Source: Puccinia triticina (lineage: Eukaryota; Basidiomycota; Pucciniomycetes; Pucciniales; Pucciniaceae). Taken from it: DNA of 64,000 nt. The stretch lies in the NCBI RefSeq assembly GCF_026914185.1, contig NC_070575.1, positions 62,001 through 126,000 of the forward strand. Reading direction: 5' to 3'. The position numbers and the translations under genes are program-made. The notes beneath the pieces were generated by a model. The model was not told the DNA's origin, made no database searches, and was given only the letters and a program-made list of their open reading frames with translations. This document shows, one piece after another, positions 1-11,229 of the stretch; the first letter of the stretch is position 1, and each line of letters opens with the position of its first letter.

Positions 1-885
1 ATAGAACACCAGCACAAATGCCTCACATTTTTCAATATAAGGAGAGGCTTTCTCTTCCTTTTTCCCCCATCAGAGGACATCAAATCCATCTAATCAAGGA
101 GATCATTTCCCCCACAAGATTCAAATAAATTGTCACCCTCACACTCTCCACCACATAATAAAATACTAGCTTTATATTTTGCAATACACATTCCATTGTG
201 AGCCACTTGTGAGAAAAGTATTCAACTACACTAGACCACTGTCTTCTTGCTTCCAGCCTAGCTGGGGATGTTGTCAGTCATTGTCTTTCAGAGAGGCAGG
301 GGTTTCTCCACACATACTTCTCTAAATTCAGCCATAAGAGGTGCAAAATGCTTTTAGAGTCTCACAGCGTAGGATTTACAAGCAATGCAGGTTTGTGAAT
401 CCTTGTGCAGGTCCATTTTTTGAAAGGCCATTGTTTGAAAAATTATTAAAAATACATCAATGGCGATAGAAAAAAATCTGACTTTAGAGGATTGTAGAGG
501 AGATGCTAAAGGCTCCAAAAGCTGTGGCTTAGAGCTATAGAGGGGCTGGGGACAGAGCTATTAAAAACCTAAAAAACCTTACATCCAAATTGTACTTTCT
601 GCTCCTGCTTGAAATCTGAGATAATCTGCAAGTCCCTCCCTGCGGGAGGGGCTGCTTTGTGGCCAGCCACAGCAAGCCTCCCACCAGTTGGGACTTATGT
701 TAAGTTAGATTGTGTGTCACTAGATGAATGACAGTGGTGTTTTACTAAAAAAAAAAGAAAGATCAAACCCGTACTCTTGCGTCAATGGAAGCAAGAACAG
801 AAGAAAAAAAAACAGGAGAATGTGGAGTAGTAGGAGGATAAATGAATAGAAGTTTCTTGTAGTGCTATGAAATGAAGAAGAGTTC
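1..885. other. AT-rich intergenic DNA, no gene seen
   Basis: I see no convincing coding frame, RNA gene or delimited element. There are homopolymer A runs near 750 and 810, and around 630-650 a short copy of a dispersed motif (AAGTCCCTCC...GGAGG) that recurs many times in this window, for example near 1288, 3450, 9265 and 10210. Confidence 0.5.
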
Positions 886-1057
886 AATCTTCAAAAGAAC
901 ATTGCTTGACCAGTGGGTACATACCCACCCCTGCGCCTGCCAGAAGGTACCTGGAACACCCACTGGCCAGCACACGCTGGTGGGTGCGGGTGTTGAGAAT
1001 TTGCAAAATTTCAGGCGGGTACCCACACCCGCGGCTCAGGTGTGAGGGCCATCTCTA
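886..1057. repeat. Right end of a hAT-like non-autonomous element (GGTACC-rich)
   Basis: The segment is full of GGGTACCC and GCGGGTGCGGG motifs and ends at 1057 with GGGCCATCTCTA. That is the inverse of the TAGAGATGGC terminus seen in the complete element at 6052-6999. The matching left terminus and an 8-bp target duplication could not be found, so this is probably a truncated copy. Confidence 0.45.
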
Positions 1058-1377
1058 GTTAGCCAGACAATGGACTTTTGCTTGTGGAAATTCTTGGTGC
1101 TGGCACTTTTATCCCTCTTCAACTTAGAACCACAAATCTTGCCATTCTTGAAGATGACTTGACAGATTGCAATTTTGTGCTGGACGTTCAGATGATTCAA
1201 AACCCAGCTGCAGCACAGATTATCCATATTTGATGCCAAACTACCTTCGAAATCCATTCTTGGTGCACGAGTTAGGGAAGCTAAGGTGTAAGTCCCTACT
1301 GATGGAGGCTCGCTTTGCGAGTTCACCCCCGAAATCTCGAGGGACTTTGTGAAATTTTTATTTGGAGGGTTCAGATC

Positions 1378-1420
1378 ACGAGATGCCATCGGTTGGTGCC
1401 ACAAACCGATGGCATCTCGT
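1378..1420. repeat. Perfect 17-bp inverted repeat with 9-nt loop
   Basis: The left arm 1378-1394 (ACGAGATGCCATCGGTT) is the exact reverse complement of 1404-1420, around the loop GGTGCCACA. It lies just left of another GGTACC/CCCGGG-rich tract (about 1440-1545). It could be the terminus of a degraded element or a stable hairpin. No U-tract follows, so a terminator reading is not supported. Confidence 0.7.
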
Positions 1421-1947
1421 GTGGTTGCGACTGACAAAAAAAACCAGCACCTGGGTCAGGGGGGGTTCGGTGTCCACCCGGGTGAATTCGGATACGGGTG
1501 TCGGGATAGGTACAAATACCCGTCCCGAACCCCGGGCCAGGATTGGCAGATATCTATGTATTTAAATGTTTAAATGCATTATTTGCCTTGGCCAGTCTAT
1601 GTAGCACCTTTGAGTTTTTGCCATTTGGGGGCATTGCCACCCTATCGGCGTCTTTGTTTCAGCCGGAGTCCAGTCAGCTGATCCATGACCACCCCGGACT
1701 TCCCACTCCCAACCTCAACCACATCGACTAGATATCGATTGAATATCACCCAACACTCCCCACCATCTCAAAAACCGCTTCGACTTGAAGGTCCAGTCCC
1801 GCGACCTGTGCAGCCTCTTCCTCCAGTTTTTGCCCCTTCGGTCTTTCGGTTTCTCGGGCTCATACTAGTACTATCAATCAGGGCGATTTGGTTGTGAGAC
1901 GCTGACAGGACCAATCAACCACTACCAAACCATTCGATTCCTCCGTC

Positions 1948-2522
1948 ATGACCGTCTCATTCTCGGCCTCATCAAAAGCTCACATGGCACCAAGGCTTCC
2001 TTGCTCTCGAATTCTTCTTTCCACCTTCCTAATGACTCAACTCTTCACTTCGGTACGATCCTCCGCTTGCTACTACGATAGTTTCACCGGTCGCACGGTC
2101 TGTGATGGACTCTCCTATGGTGCTCGTCTCGCAATCGCCGCTGCTATTACCATCGTTGGGGCTCTCGCCTTAACCGGAATCTCTTATGTTGTTCGCAAGC
2201 GCTTCTACGGTGCAAACACCCCACCTCCAGTTTCAGCCGTTAGTCATCATCATTGCAAAAAAAAAAAAACCTCCAACAACAACATCATCTGTAGAATTCT
2301 TGACTAATCCATATCATTCTTTATCTCACTCCTACACAGGGCTACTACGGTCCACCACAGACTTCTTATCCTCCGAACGTAGCATACGCTCAACAACCCA
2401 ATGTCTATCCTGGTGCCCCTCCACCTGCCCCAGCATATGCTCCTCCTGCCGGCCCACCCCCACCGGGCTACAATCCTGATTTTTATAAACATGGTCCCAC
2501 ACCGGTACCCCAACACCCATGA
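1948..2522 (+). CDS. Small single-pass membrane protein with Pro/Tyr/Gln-rich tail (RCR-like)
   Basis: Two exons, 1948-2238 and 2340-2522, give 157 residues. The intron has donor GTTAGT at 2239, acceptor ACACAG at 2337-2339, and is phase 0. Residues about 20-40 look like a signal peptide (RILLSTFLMTQLF then SSA). A CYYDSFTGRTVCDG loop follows, then a clear membrane span at about 60-82 and a basic RKR stop-transfer. Exon 2 encodes a Pro/Tyr/Gln/Ala-rich cytoplasmic tail ending in PTPVPQHP. Fungal RCR proteins, linked to chitin deposition and trafficking, have this type I layout with a proline-tyrosine tail, so the family is a suggestion from architecture only. An alternative start is Met13. 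If the intron is retained, the protein ends at 2307 after a Lys-rich stretch, which seems unlikely. Confidence 0.75.
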
Positions 2523-3019
2523 ACTGACCGCCACTCAAAAAATCTTGACTGACAATCTGTAACTCTGCTAATATGTAAACTTACATGTCCACTTCTTTCT
2601 TCACCATGTGCCCTGGTTTTTCTATATCCAAACAAACACTCATCACCCCTTGTCTCACTGCTTTCCATCTATCTTATCGTTAACGTATGGAGTTTTTTTC
2701 TCTCACTTGCCCTCTTCCTCTCCATTGCTGAAGTTGCTCATCCTCAGGCTTTACCTAAATATTTCTTTATCCATCTGAAAAGCTTATCAGCCTACAACTC
2801 ACAAGGAGTTTTCTCCACCGCGGGCTAAATTGCGGGACTAAACCAACATTAGCTATCCAAACTTGATTTAGTCCCTCCACCAGAGGCCCAAAGGAGGTCC
2901 TAAACTGGGAAAACCCCATTGGGGCCCTATACCCTAACTTGACTAAGTCCCTCTATTGGAAGGGGGCGCAGTCCCGCAGGGACCCTCCAAAGGAAGGACT
3001 TTGCTATCTTGACCTGGTG
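2523..3019. other. 3' flank and dispersed repeat DNA
   Basis: This is the downstream region of the small membrane protein gene. From about 2820 it carries several copies of the dispersed TTAGTCCCTCC / GGAGGGACT motif in both orientations. No gene seen. Confidence 0.4.
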
Positions 3020-3428
3020 CAGTAGAGAATTAGAAAAATGATGGTTTTCAATCCTTTCTGGGCGCGCCATTTGTCACCAGGTAATAAACCTTTGGGGGAG
3101 CAAAATGTGCACAACATCATGGAGTTCCTTTGTACATATTCTGCAAATTTTATGGGGCCTTGGGTGCCCCATGAAGTCCTTTTTTGTGACTGACAAGTCT
3201 CCATTTCATTGTGCATTCCACATTTTGCACTGTACAGAATCTGAAATTGATAATGTTACAATTATGATTGCAGCTCAACCAGAGGAGTTGAAGATGAGAA
3301 AAAATAGTTAAAAGAAGGGTACAGCTTAAGCCATCCCAGAAATGTAAATTATAGCAAAAAAGGTTCAGAAACTCATATGGGAGATTTGTTTTAAAAAAGT
3401 CCCCACCAAAATGCCTAATTCTCTACTG
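3020..3428. repeat. Short TIR element bounded by CAGTAGAGAATTAG
   Basis: A 14-bp perfect terminal inverted repeat, CAGTAGAGAATTAG at 3020-3033 and its reverse complement at 3415-3428, bounds a 409-bp non-coding segment. The terminus fits hAT-type ends, but I found no matching flanking target duplication. It may be an old MITE. Confidence 0.45.
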
Positions 3429-3862
3429 CCACGGGGTTGAAATAGCACGTAAGTCCCTCCTTTGGAGGTTGCTTTGCTCCCCCAAGGAGGGAGCTAGCTA
3501 AGTTAGCCCTATACCAGTCCCAAATCTAGGACAGTATAGCTCCCCACACAGTCCCTCTGGCTCACATATCACACAGCCAGAGGCTTGTGATACTTCACTC
3601 CTCACTGCACAAAAACCCCAATATCCCCAACCTCAACATCCATGTACACTCTTGACAACCATTACTGGCCAAGCTAATTTGTATCTACATAACACTCTGC
3701 TAAATGGAGGTTAAATTGTACTATGGATGGCTTCCACCAACACTGAAACAAATGCAATACAGGAAACGTATATGGTAAATGTTTCACATTAAAGATGCAT
3801 ACCTGCATGTCTGAATTTGTGTTTTTAGCCATTATCTGTGAAATGTTTACCATATACATTTC

Positions 3863-4206
3863 TTGTATTGAATTTGTTTCAGCTTTGCTTCCACTGCCAT
3901 CAAGAGTACTAACACAAATTGATGGCCAGTACTGACATCAATAAGTACCTCTCAATGTCTGGTACTGGCCATCAATACATACCTCATTGGATCTGGTCCC
4001 TCAAATCCCCCCATTTATAAAAGGCTTGGACTTTTGTATTGCATTTGTTTCAGCATTGCTTCCACTGCCATCAAGAGTACTAACACAAATTGATGGCCAG
4101 TACTGACATCAATAAGTACCTCTCAATGCCTGGTACTGGCCATCAATACATACCTCATTGGATCTGGTCACTCAAATCTCCCCATTTATAAAAGGCTTGG
4201 ACTTGT
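3863..4206. repeat. Tandem duplication, period about 172 bp
   Basis: Two head-to-tail copies start at about 3863 and 4035 (TGTATTG then ATTTGTTTCAG). Both contain GATGGCCAGTACTGACATC and end in CATTTATAAAAGGCTTGGAC. Just upstream, 3735-3860 is a long imperfect hairpin around GGTAAATGTTTCAC. Non-coding. Confidence 0.7.
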
Positions 4207-4480
4207 TAGTAACGCATCAAGAGGGATGAGTCCTCCCAACAACCGGTTTGCAAACAGACCGGTCGTTGAGAGGTTTTTTTTCTTCTCAATGACCGGTTTT
4301 TAACGGTCATCAAGAGGGATGAGTCCTCCCAACAACCGGTTTGCAACGGCCATTGAGAGGGTTAATCCCTCCCTATGACCATTACAAAATGGTCATTGGA
4401 GGCGTTTGCATGTGTGTATTGATGTACCACCCTCAATGGCCGGCGCTGACCAGTCATTGAGGGGGGTGTTTTCCTCCCTC
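4207..4480. repeat. Palindromic GACCGGT/CATCAAGAGG array
   Basis: Copies of AACCGGTTTGCAAACAGACCGG and of the TCATYRAGAGG / CCTCTYRATGA modules recur here. It is the first of several arrays of the same palindromic satellite in the window (see 13724-14500, 15599-16012, 17150-18240 and 34779-35212). Confidence 0.6.
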
Positions 4481-4499
4481 TGGGTCCGCGCCAGCCTTG

Positions 4500-4650
4500 G
4501 AGAAGAGTACAATGGAGTGCTGGGGTGTTCACTCCATACCAACCTGGAGTGCATGGTTGTGTACTCAAAAAAGGGCTGATTTTGGAGTGTACCACATCCC
4601 ACTCCAAATATATTGGAGTGGTCAAAGGTTCACACCTTTTTTGGAGTGCA
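4500..4650. repeat. GGAGTGCA repeat, inverted copy of 16735-16860
   Basis: The motif TTGGAGTG / CACTCCAA recurs every 20-30 bases, with the phrase TTCACTCCATACCAACCTGG. A related copy in the opposite orientation lies at about 16735-16860. Non-coding. Confidence 0.5.
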
Positions 4651-4674
4651 TGTAGTAAAATGTTGGTGTGCCTA

Positions 4675-5440
4675 AAACCTGAACCTAAATATTACACACT
4701 GACTGACAACTTGCCTTTGTACCGAGTTGCTATGGGTATGATTTGATTTCATTTTCTCATCATGAATCATGTAGACTGACTGTAATTCATCAGTCCTTCA
4801 TCCGTCTTTCAAAGACTAATACTTTAAGCTAGCAAAGTGGAAACCAGAGTGGATTCAGGAATCCATCCAACTCATGCGCGAGATGTGGGAAGCCCACTAC
4901 AGGCCTTCACCTCAGGCAACTAATTCCCAACCCCCAAATACTCCTCCAAAGGTAACTGAAACAACGACAAATAAACTGTGTAACTCATGCTATTCATCGA
5001 TTTGAAAATCACAGCAGCTGCATGCAGGTATAGTCGCAGGTTTGATTGGCGCCTCTGAAGCGCGTGGAGGGAGCGTCCCTACAGATCTGCTCTCTATGTG
5101 GCTTGCTGGGGGGTTGATTTTAAATGAACAAGGAGGGCCGGTGAACCCCCTCAAATGGTGGATGTGAGAACGACGCGCAGGTAACACTCATGGGGGTCTG
5201 CTCCAGATGGCCCTGGATGTTCTTAGTGGTCCAGGTAAGATTTTTCATCTTTTATCACTTTCTGATTGTGATACTCATTGATTTAATCATATATATATTA
5301 GCAACAACTGTCAGCATGGAGTGTGCTTTCAGCTTTGGAAGGGATTATGTATCTCTCCGAAGGCATTGACTTAGTGTGTCCTTGGTTACAAGAGGAATGG
5401 CTGTTGCATTTTACGTGAAGAACGGGGTGATACAGAGTGG
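4675..5440 (+). pseudogene. Decayed C-terminal part of a hAT transposase
   Basis: On the plus strand three pieces match the intact hAT transposase at 50480-54271 in the same order. They are a PKYYTLTDNLPLYRVA segment ending at a GTATGA donor (about 4690-4735), then LHPSFKD.YFKL and KPEWIQESIQLMREMW (about 4795-4920), then the dimerisation region LLSMWLAGGLILNE with GPVNPLKWWM and AGNTHGGLLQMALDVLSGPG (about 5080-5232), and finally AFSFGRDYVSLRRH (about 5325-5370). In-frame stops break it, for example after KWWM, after LRRH, and within LHPSFKD*YFKL. The intron positions match the intact copy, so it decayed in place rather than arising from a spliced retrocopy. Confidence 0.8.
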
Positions 5441-5589
5441 TGTCTTACGTAAATAGAAGACCAATAAGAGGAACAATGCAAATTTCAAGGGCAAGGGCAA
5501 GGAAAGATTGAAAGGAAACTGAATTAAAGCAGGATGATAGTTTCTTACTGATTATCTTGAAATGAATTGTTGGCTGGCATTTTTGCCTC

Positions 5590-5745
5590 AAAAAATGCTG
5601 AACACCCACAGGTACCTCCCCCAGGTACCCGGGTACCTGCTTCCTGCCCCTCAGGGGGGTGCTGGTGCGGGTGCGGGTGCCAAGGATTGAGGTTTTTTTG
5701 GGGAGGTACCCAAACCTGTGGCGGGTACCCGGGTGACAAGTGAAA
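5590..5745. repeat. GGTACC-rich subterminal repeat
   Basis: Dense GGTACCCGGGTACC, GGTGCGGGTGCGGG and GGCGGGTACCCGGGTG motifs resemble the subterminal regions of the hAT elements at 6052-6999 and 50309-54542. It lies just downstream of the decayed hAT transposase tail and could be the remains of that element's 3' end. Confidence 0.45.
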
Positions 5746-6051
5746 TATTTATCTTGGATCAATGATTTGCGTTTGGAGTGGTGTGGCATGGATGTTGGTC
5801 GGTTCAAGGAAGTGGTTGCTGGTGCCGGCTCAAGGAGGTGGTCGCCGGTTTGTATAGATGATGAGGTTTGTGAGGTCAGGGGATGTTTAAAGGGGGTTCT
5901 CACTATTGCATAAGCAACATAAAATCCTAAGTTTATGACTCCCTGCCAAAATCACAGGTTATGCTTTTATGATTTTATTTAATTTATTTACATATGCAAT
6001 TTTGAATACCATATTTCCCTGAAGAATCTGATCTCTGGCAGTGGTAGACGG

Positions 6052-6999
6052 TAGAGATGGCAATCGGTACCTGGGTACCCGCCGCGTGTCCGGGTACCAC
6101 CTGCTTTTTTGGCCCAAAACAGATACCCGTACCCGTACTTGGCACCTGCGGCGGCGGTAGCCGGGTCTTTCTGGCGGGTACCGGCGGTACCCGCCAAGTT
6201 GTTTTTTGTAGATATGTGCCTGCTCGCCGAGAGGGATCCCTCTCGGGCTTCTGCGAGCTGGTATCAGTATACCTGCCGCCGAGAGAGGATTTATACCTGC
6301 TCGCCGAGAGAGATTCCTCTCGGCGAGCACTGGTATACACACACCAGCTCGCCGAGAGGCATTCCTCTTGGCGAGCTGGTGGGTGTATACCTGCTCGCCG
6401 AGAGGAATCCCTCTCACCAGCTCGCCAAGAGGAATGCCTCTCGGCGAGCTGGTGTGTGTATACCAGTGCTCGCCAAGAGGAATGCCTCTCGGCGAGCTGG
6501 TGTGTGTATACCGGTGCTCGCCAAGAGGAATCCCTCTCGGCGAGCCGGTCATGGTGCGTGTACACCAGCTCTCCGAACTCTCGGCGAGCTGTTGTGTGTA
6601 CACCAGCTCTCCGACCTCTCGGCGAGCTGGCGTGTGTACACCAGCTCTCCGAACTCTCGGCGAGCTGGTGTGTGTACACCAGCTCTCCGAACTCTCGGCG
6701 AGCTGGTGTGTGTATACCTGCTCGCCAAGAGGAATCCCTCTTGGCGGGCTGGTGGGCGAGCTGGTGGCGCTGCAGCCGGGGATATCACACAGGACTTGCA
6801 GGAGACAAGTCCAGAAGGGGGTCGGGGACATGGAAAATAGGTAGCAGTATTGGCGGGTATCAAGCGGCGGTACCCGGGTACCCGCCTAAAAATCACACAA
6901 AAACCAACACCCGTACCCATACTTGGCACCCGCGACCCTGATGAGTACCCGCCGGCGGGTGCCGGGTACCGCCGCGCGGGTACCCGTTTGCCATCTCTA
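6052..6999. mobile_element. hAT-type non-autonomous element (948 bp) with exact 8-bp TSD
   Basis: The ends are TAGAGATGGCAATCGG (6052) and CCCGTTTGCCATCTCTA (to 6999). They are flanked by the perfect 8-bp duplication GTAGACGG (6044-6051 and 7000-7007), which is diagnostic of the hAT superfamily. Both subterminal regions are rich in GGGTACCCG palindromes like those of the transposase-bearing element at 50309-54542. No transposase is encoded; the interior is an inverted-module array (6220-6760). The long open frames on both strands here are products of that array. Confidence 0.9.
6220..6760. repeat. Internal array of CTCGCCGAGAGG / CCTCTCGGCGAG palindromes
   Basis: About a dozen modules of GCTCGCCGAGAGGNAT...CCTCTCGGCGAGC alternate with GCTGGTGTGTGTATACC linkers. 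Every module is followed by its inverse, so the whole tract can fold into serial hairpins. The left half keeps the ATTCCTCT spacer and the right half (about 6560-6700) uses a shorter variant with CAGCTCTCCGAACTCTCGG. Confidence 0.8.
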
Positions 7000-7019
7000 G
7001 TAGACGGCAAAGTGGAAAA

Positions 7020-7853
7020 ATAAAAAGTTTTTTCTATACCACATAAGTACTCATACTAGGCCTCAAGATACCACCAAATGGACCCCAGAAATAGATTCTA
7101 CGGCCGATCTCCCCCCTAGTCACCACTGGAAGCACCCCTGGGCCCCCTCTAGTGTGGAATTTACACCTCATGGACACCTATCACACGGCCAGCCCCGGTA
7201 ACCCAGCTGTCAACTGCCTCAACCCAAGTTTTGCAGTAGTACACTTATACATATCACAGGATAAAAACAGACATCTCCCTGTTAGGCTACACTACATATT
7301 AGCTAAATACACTTCTTTATATACATAGTATGACATCATTTACAATGTTTCTGCAGCCTCAGACTTTATGTAAACACTAATTACCCCTGTCTGACAGCTC
7401 ATGCAGTCTACTGTAACCTTATGCATGTGTTAGAATGTTCTGCTGTATATTCTGACATCATGTATGCACCCCTTGCATGCTTAGAATATTTTGCTGTATA
7501 TTCTGACACCATTCATGTGCCCCTGAGGGGTCATGACATCATTTTTATCTACTCCCACCAGCTAAAATCCCTCACCCTGTTGTCTAGATTAGCTGAAACC
7601 CTAACCCACAAGCCCCTCTGGGGCTCCACTTTTGTCTATAAAAGGAGCTCTCTCCACCCCCAGTGGTCTGCTCCCCAGTTCCTCACCCAGAACTCACAAG
7701 TCACCCAACACTCATCCACACTCAAATCCTAAAACACTTATAACAACTCTTATAATCAAGGAATTCAACCCTTATAACAAAGTAATTAAAACACTCACAC
7801 GTTGCCAGTCAAACAGATTTCATCTGGAACAGACCAGACCTATCACTTAATAA

Positions 7854-7884
<31 letters not shown>

Positions 7885-7972
7885 GACTGATAACAGAAGG
7901 GCAGAGCTTGCAAATCCATCATACCCTTCAAAATTCAGCACAAGGGTTTCATTACCACTTTTGAGTCTTACA
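7020..7972 (+). repeat. Probable solo LTR, family A
   Basis: This region shares order and sequence with 48300-49317: CCTCAAGATAC, CCCCTAGTCACC, a TATA box (GTCTATAAAAGGAG, about 7633), CCAAGCT...CTTGGTGGGTCTTG, AAGGGCAGAGC, and an end of TTTTGAGTCTTACA. The shared promoter-like element plus a common CA end is what one expects of LTRs. Outer limits are approximate and no target duplication was established. No coding frame inside. Confidence 0.5.
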
Positions 7973-8652
7973 GCGGCTCAGATCTGAATTTCCAGATTGA
8001 CAGCAAGTTTAATCAAGCCTCTCTGGAGGAGAGACCCGCAGGGTCTCTGTCTCACTGGGTGGCTTTCCCCCAAGGCACCAATTTTGGCATGAGAGCTGAG
8101 GAGCCTGGGGCCCAACCAACCCCCATTTTTCCTTTGATCCACTATCTCACACCCATTTCTTTCTCAATAGGAGCATGAGTGGTGCGGCCTTGTAGGCTAG
8201 CTTCTTGCGCAGGCAGCCATCCACTAATCAGCTTTTTATCCCCCCAGCTGGCCACTAGAAATCCTTGAAAAATCACTGCTGAGCCCGCTCCAACAAATCA
8301 AGGTTTTTTTCTAACTCCTGTACATCAAGCATACCAATATAAATATTATGCATTGATTATGAATTGAGAAGTGAACTTGTTCAAAAATATATTTTTCATT
8401 TAATTAGAAGCAGAAAATGCTGCTTCCATGCACTTACTACATATAGATGCAGAAGTGTACAATCATTCCCAGAATCTTGGAAGCTTGATTTTACAAGCTT
8501 TGTAACTTCAAGACCGTTCAAGATAAAAACATGTGGCCTATGTAGGTTTGAAGGCCAGATGCAGGGCGTCAATTTGGCAGCTTGGCAGTCCATTTGGCTC
8601 ATGGGATGCTATGGTGGTGTGGTGTTGAAGTTTGACACCAGCCAAATGGGTT

Positions 8653-9208
8653 GAGGCAAAAGTGGGCCGCTACGCGTTAGCATAGAGGCAAAAAGCACCC
8701 GCCTATTTTGAATAGCCTTAGCGGGCTGCTAGCGCCGCTACGCTGCGGTAATTTTCAGTGGCGCTAACAGCGCGCCAATTCTTTGTTAGCGTAAGAGCGT
8801 AGCGGCAAAAAGCGCCCGCCAATTTTGAATAGCGTTAGCGGGCTGTTAGCGCCGCTACGCTGCGCTAACAGCGCGCTAATTATTTGTTAGCGTAAGCGCG
8901 CCGCTACAGTCGCTAAGCTACGCTACGCTGGGCTACAGCCCTTCTAGCAAAAAAAATGTATTTTTTTCCGCTAAAAGTGCTGTAGCGCAGCGTAGCGCGC
9001 GCTCTTTGGCGCCCTCTGTGTGTAGCGTTAGCACAATTGCTTGCATCTGCGCTAATGCTATGCTAACAGCTAAATTAGCTGCGCACCCTGTGCACGCAGT
9101 GTTAGCTAGGAGATGGCGCAATTCTGCTAACCCTACGCTAATAGTTAGCGGAATTCCGCTACGCTAATAGTTAGCAGAATTCCGCTACGCTACGGTTAGC
9201 GTAGCTGG
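8653..9208. mobile_element. GCTACGC/GTTAGCG-rich non-autonomous element
   Basis: The segment begins with AAAGTGGGCCGCTACGCG and ends with TTAGCGTAGCTGGCCCACT, so AGTGGGCC / GGCCCACT form the inverted ends. The interior is almost wholly built from TTAGCG, GCTACGC and GCGCTAA words in both orientations. The flanks GGTTGAGG and GGTTGAAG differ at one position and could be an imperfect 8-bp hAT-type duplication. No coding potential. Confidence 0.5.
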
Positions 9209-10287
9209 CCCACTGTTGGTTGAAGTGGTCCTCAGCGCTCACACCAAATTTCCAGGCTTACTCCCAAGTCCCTCCTTTGGAGGCTTGCGCTTTGCACAAG
9301 GGGTGCCAGCCTGCCAACTCAGAAGGGAGGACTTACTAAGTTTGAGATCTGAGGGACTTCCATAAGTGATCTGGAGCTAAGGTTGTAACCCGGGCCTCAG
9401 GGTTTGGGTGCAGCCCTCCCCAGATCTGGACCCAGCATATCTGGCTCCAATCCCTGGTATCCATTGGCTCTACGTTTTTTTTTTGAAATTGAGAGAAGCT
9501 GAGGGTTTTCTTCTCAATAACTGCTTATCTTGATTGCGGTTATTAAGGACAGTAGAACATACCTCAAAACACCTTGAAAGAAAGTATTTTCATTAAAAAA
9601 GAGAAGGCAAGTCTCTTTGCTCAATGAAGAGAGTGATTTCTATCTTGACTTGGAATGCAAAGATGAATCTTGTGATCCCATCAGCTAGTGGAAGGCCAAT
9701 CACAAGCAGTTCCCAACCCTTTCAAACATGGCAAGGACATACCTTGCAGTCCCCGCTTCAAGTGCTCCAAGCAAGCAAGCTTTCTTTTTAGGTTGCTACA
9801 TACAAGACTACACCCAGAATTGACTCACTGCCATCAACCTCATTGTTCAGGATGTCATTGATGTCAACAACATCAAAGCTTCCTCTCTTTAAATTTCTGT
9901 TCTTTTTATGCCAGAAATTCCTCATCATTGCTTGAAATAAATATAAAAAACAATTTTTGGAACTGTTCTTCCCCATCACATACCTCCGGCTGCATACATG
10001 GCTATCCAATTGGATACTGGTTTTCTATCCATGTGTGATTTGATTGGCTACTGCCGTATCATTGGGGTTTGGTTTGAAACCTTATCTGGAGCCCCAATAG
10101 CTAGATTTCCCTGTGAAAATTTAGACTTTTTGGGTCTATATCCACAACTGCAAGGGTCTCAGATGTGAAGGGGAGTCATCCATTCCCATGCGGTTGACAT
10201 GGCACGTAAATCCCTCTTTCAGAGGTTGCTTTGCCCCCCCAAGTAGGGACTTAGTTAAGTTAGTCCATGGCCATTCTCAAAGCCCCC
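9209..10287. other. Intergenic repeat DNA
   Basis: It contains the dispersed AAGTCCCTCCTTTGGAGG motif at about 9265 and again at 10205-10260 (CACGTAAATCCCTC...GAGGTTGCTTTGC, close to 3450-3490). No gene or RNA seen. A 73-residue minus-strand frame at 9788-10009 has no recognisable feature. Confidence 0.35.
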
Positions 10288-10643
10288 AGAGCATCTGCAT
10301 TGGTGCGGGTGTAACTCAAGGAGTAGCAGATTAATTTACTCCGGGATTAGCGCTAATCTGGGTGGTCAATTGCATTGGTGTGGGCTTAATTGATGAGTAA
10401 GTATGTTGTATGCACCTACAGCTTATGTAAGCTGTGTTTGGTGCATACTTTTTGGGTGGGGAGGAGTGTCTGCATGCAGCGCTTACTCCCAGAATTAGCA
10501 AGGATAAATTTACCCCCGCAGCTCCCGCTTACTCCAAATCGTACTCCCAGGAGGAGTTTAGTCCAATTAAATCAGACCCAATGTGGTTGCCAAGGATTAG
10601 TTACACTAATCCTCCCTTAATCCGCAACCAATGTGGATGCTCT
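10288..10643. repeat. MITE-like element with AGAGCATC ends
   Basis: AGAGCATCTGCATTGGTGCGG at the left is matched by the inverse of CCGCAACCAATGTGGATGCTCT at the right, giving imperfect terminal inverted repeats of about 22 bp around a 356-bp non-coding interior. No clear target duplication was seen. Confidence 0.55.
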
Positions 10644-10646
10644 CAG

Positions 10647-10816
10647 TGGAGGACTTCCTGTCACTTTTGAACAGATCTGTAACTTCAGATTTTGCAGGGA
10701 AATCTGAATTCTGGAACTCTGGATCACTTCAGGGATCTTCAGGGACCTGATTTCCCTGCAAAATCTGAAATCTGGCCAGTCAGATCTGACTTTCCAGATC
10801 AACAGGAAGTCCTCCA
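10647..10816. repeat. MITE, GGAGGACTTCC family, copy 1
   Basis: TGGAGGACTTCCTG and its inverse CAGGAAGTCCTCCA bound 170 bp of internally palindromic DNA (CAGATCT, AGATTTTGCAGGGAAATCTG). A second copy lies at 16580-16726. Confidence 0.65.
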
Positions 10817-11229
10817 GTTGTCCCCCCTCCCCCAAAAAAACATCAAAAAAATACTTGTATTGTCCCCCAAAAATGAGTGTTCAGGGGTTCGGATGTACCG
10901 GTCCACCGACTGTACACATGCTCTCGGAATAGTAATCCGCACCAACATGATAAGTCGCACAGTTTCTCCACTAGTTTGTATGTATAGCTTGGCGTGTTTT
11001 ATTCACGTCCCTGTACAAATATTATAAATAGGGTGAATGACGGCTGTTTTTTCAGATATGTGCGTATTTTGGTAGATTGTGACAGTGTACATTTTCCATT
11101 TCGCACCTCTAGACGATACACATAACTGACGGTATTCAAGAAGCAGATTGGAGTCCAGATAATTTCCGTGAGATGTAAGGTCCTTCCTTGTTATAATCAG
11201 GCTAGATGGATACGTTTTAGCAAGAAAAA

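Noticed and set aside
5959..7010. Open frames of 150-294 residues on both strands
   Set aside because: They arise from the palindromic array inside the hAT-type element; the peptides are repeats of the same few words and both strands are equally open.
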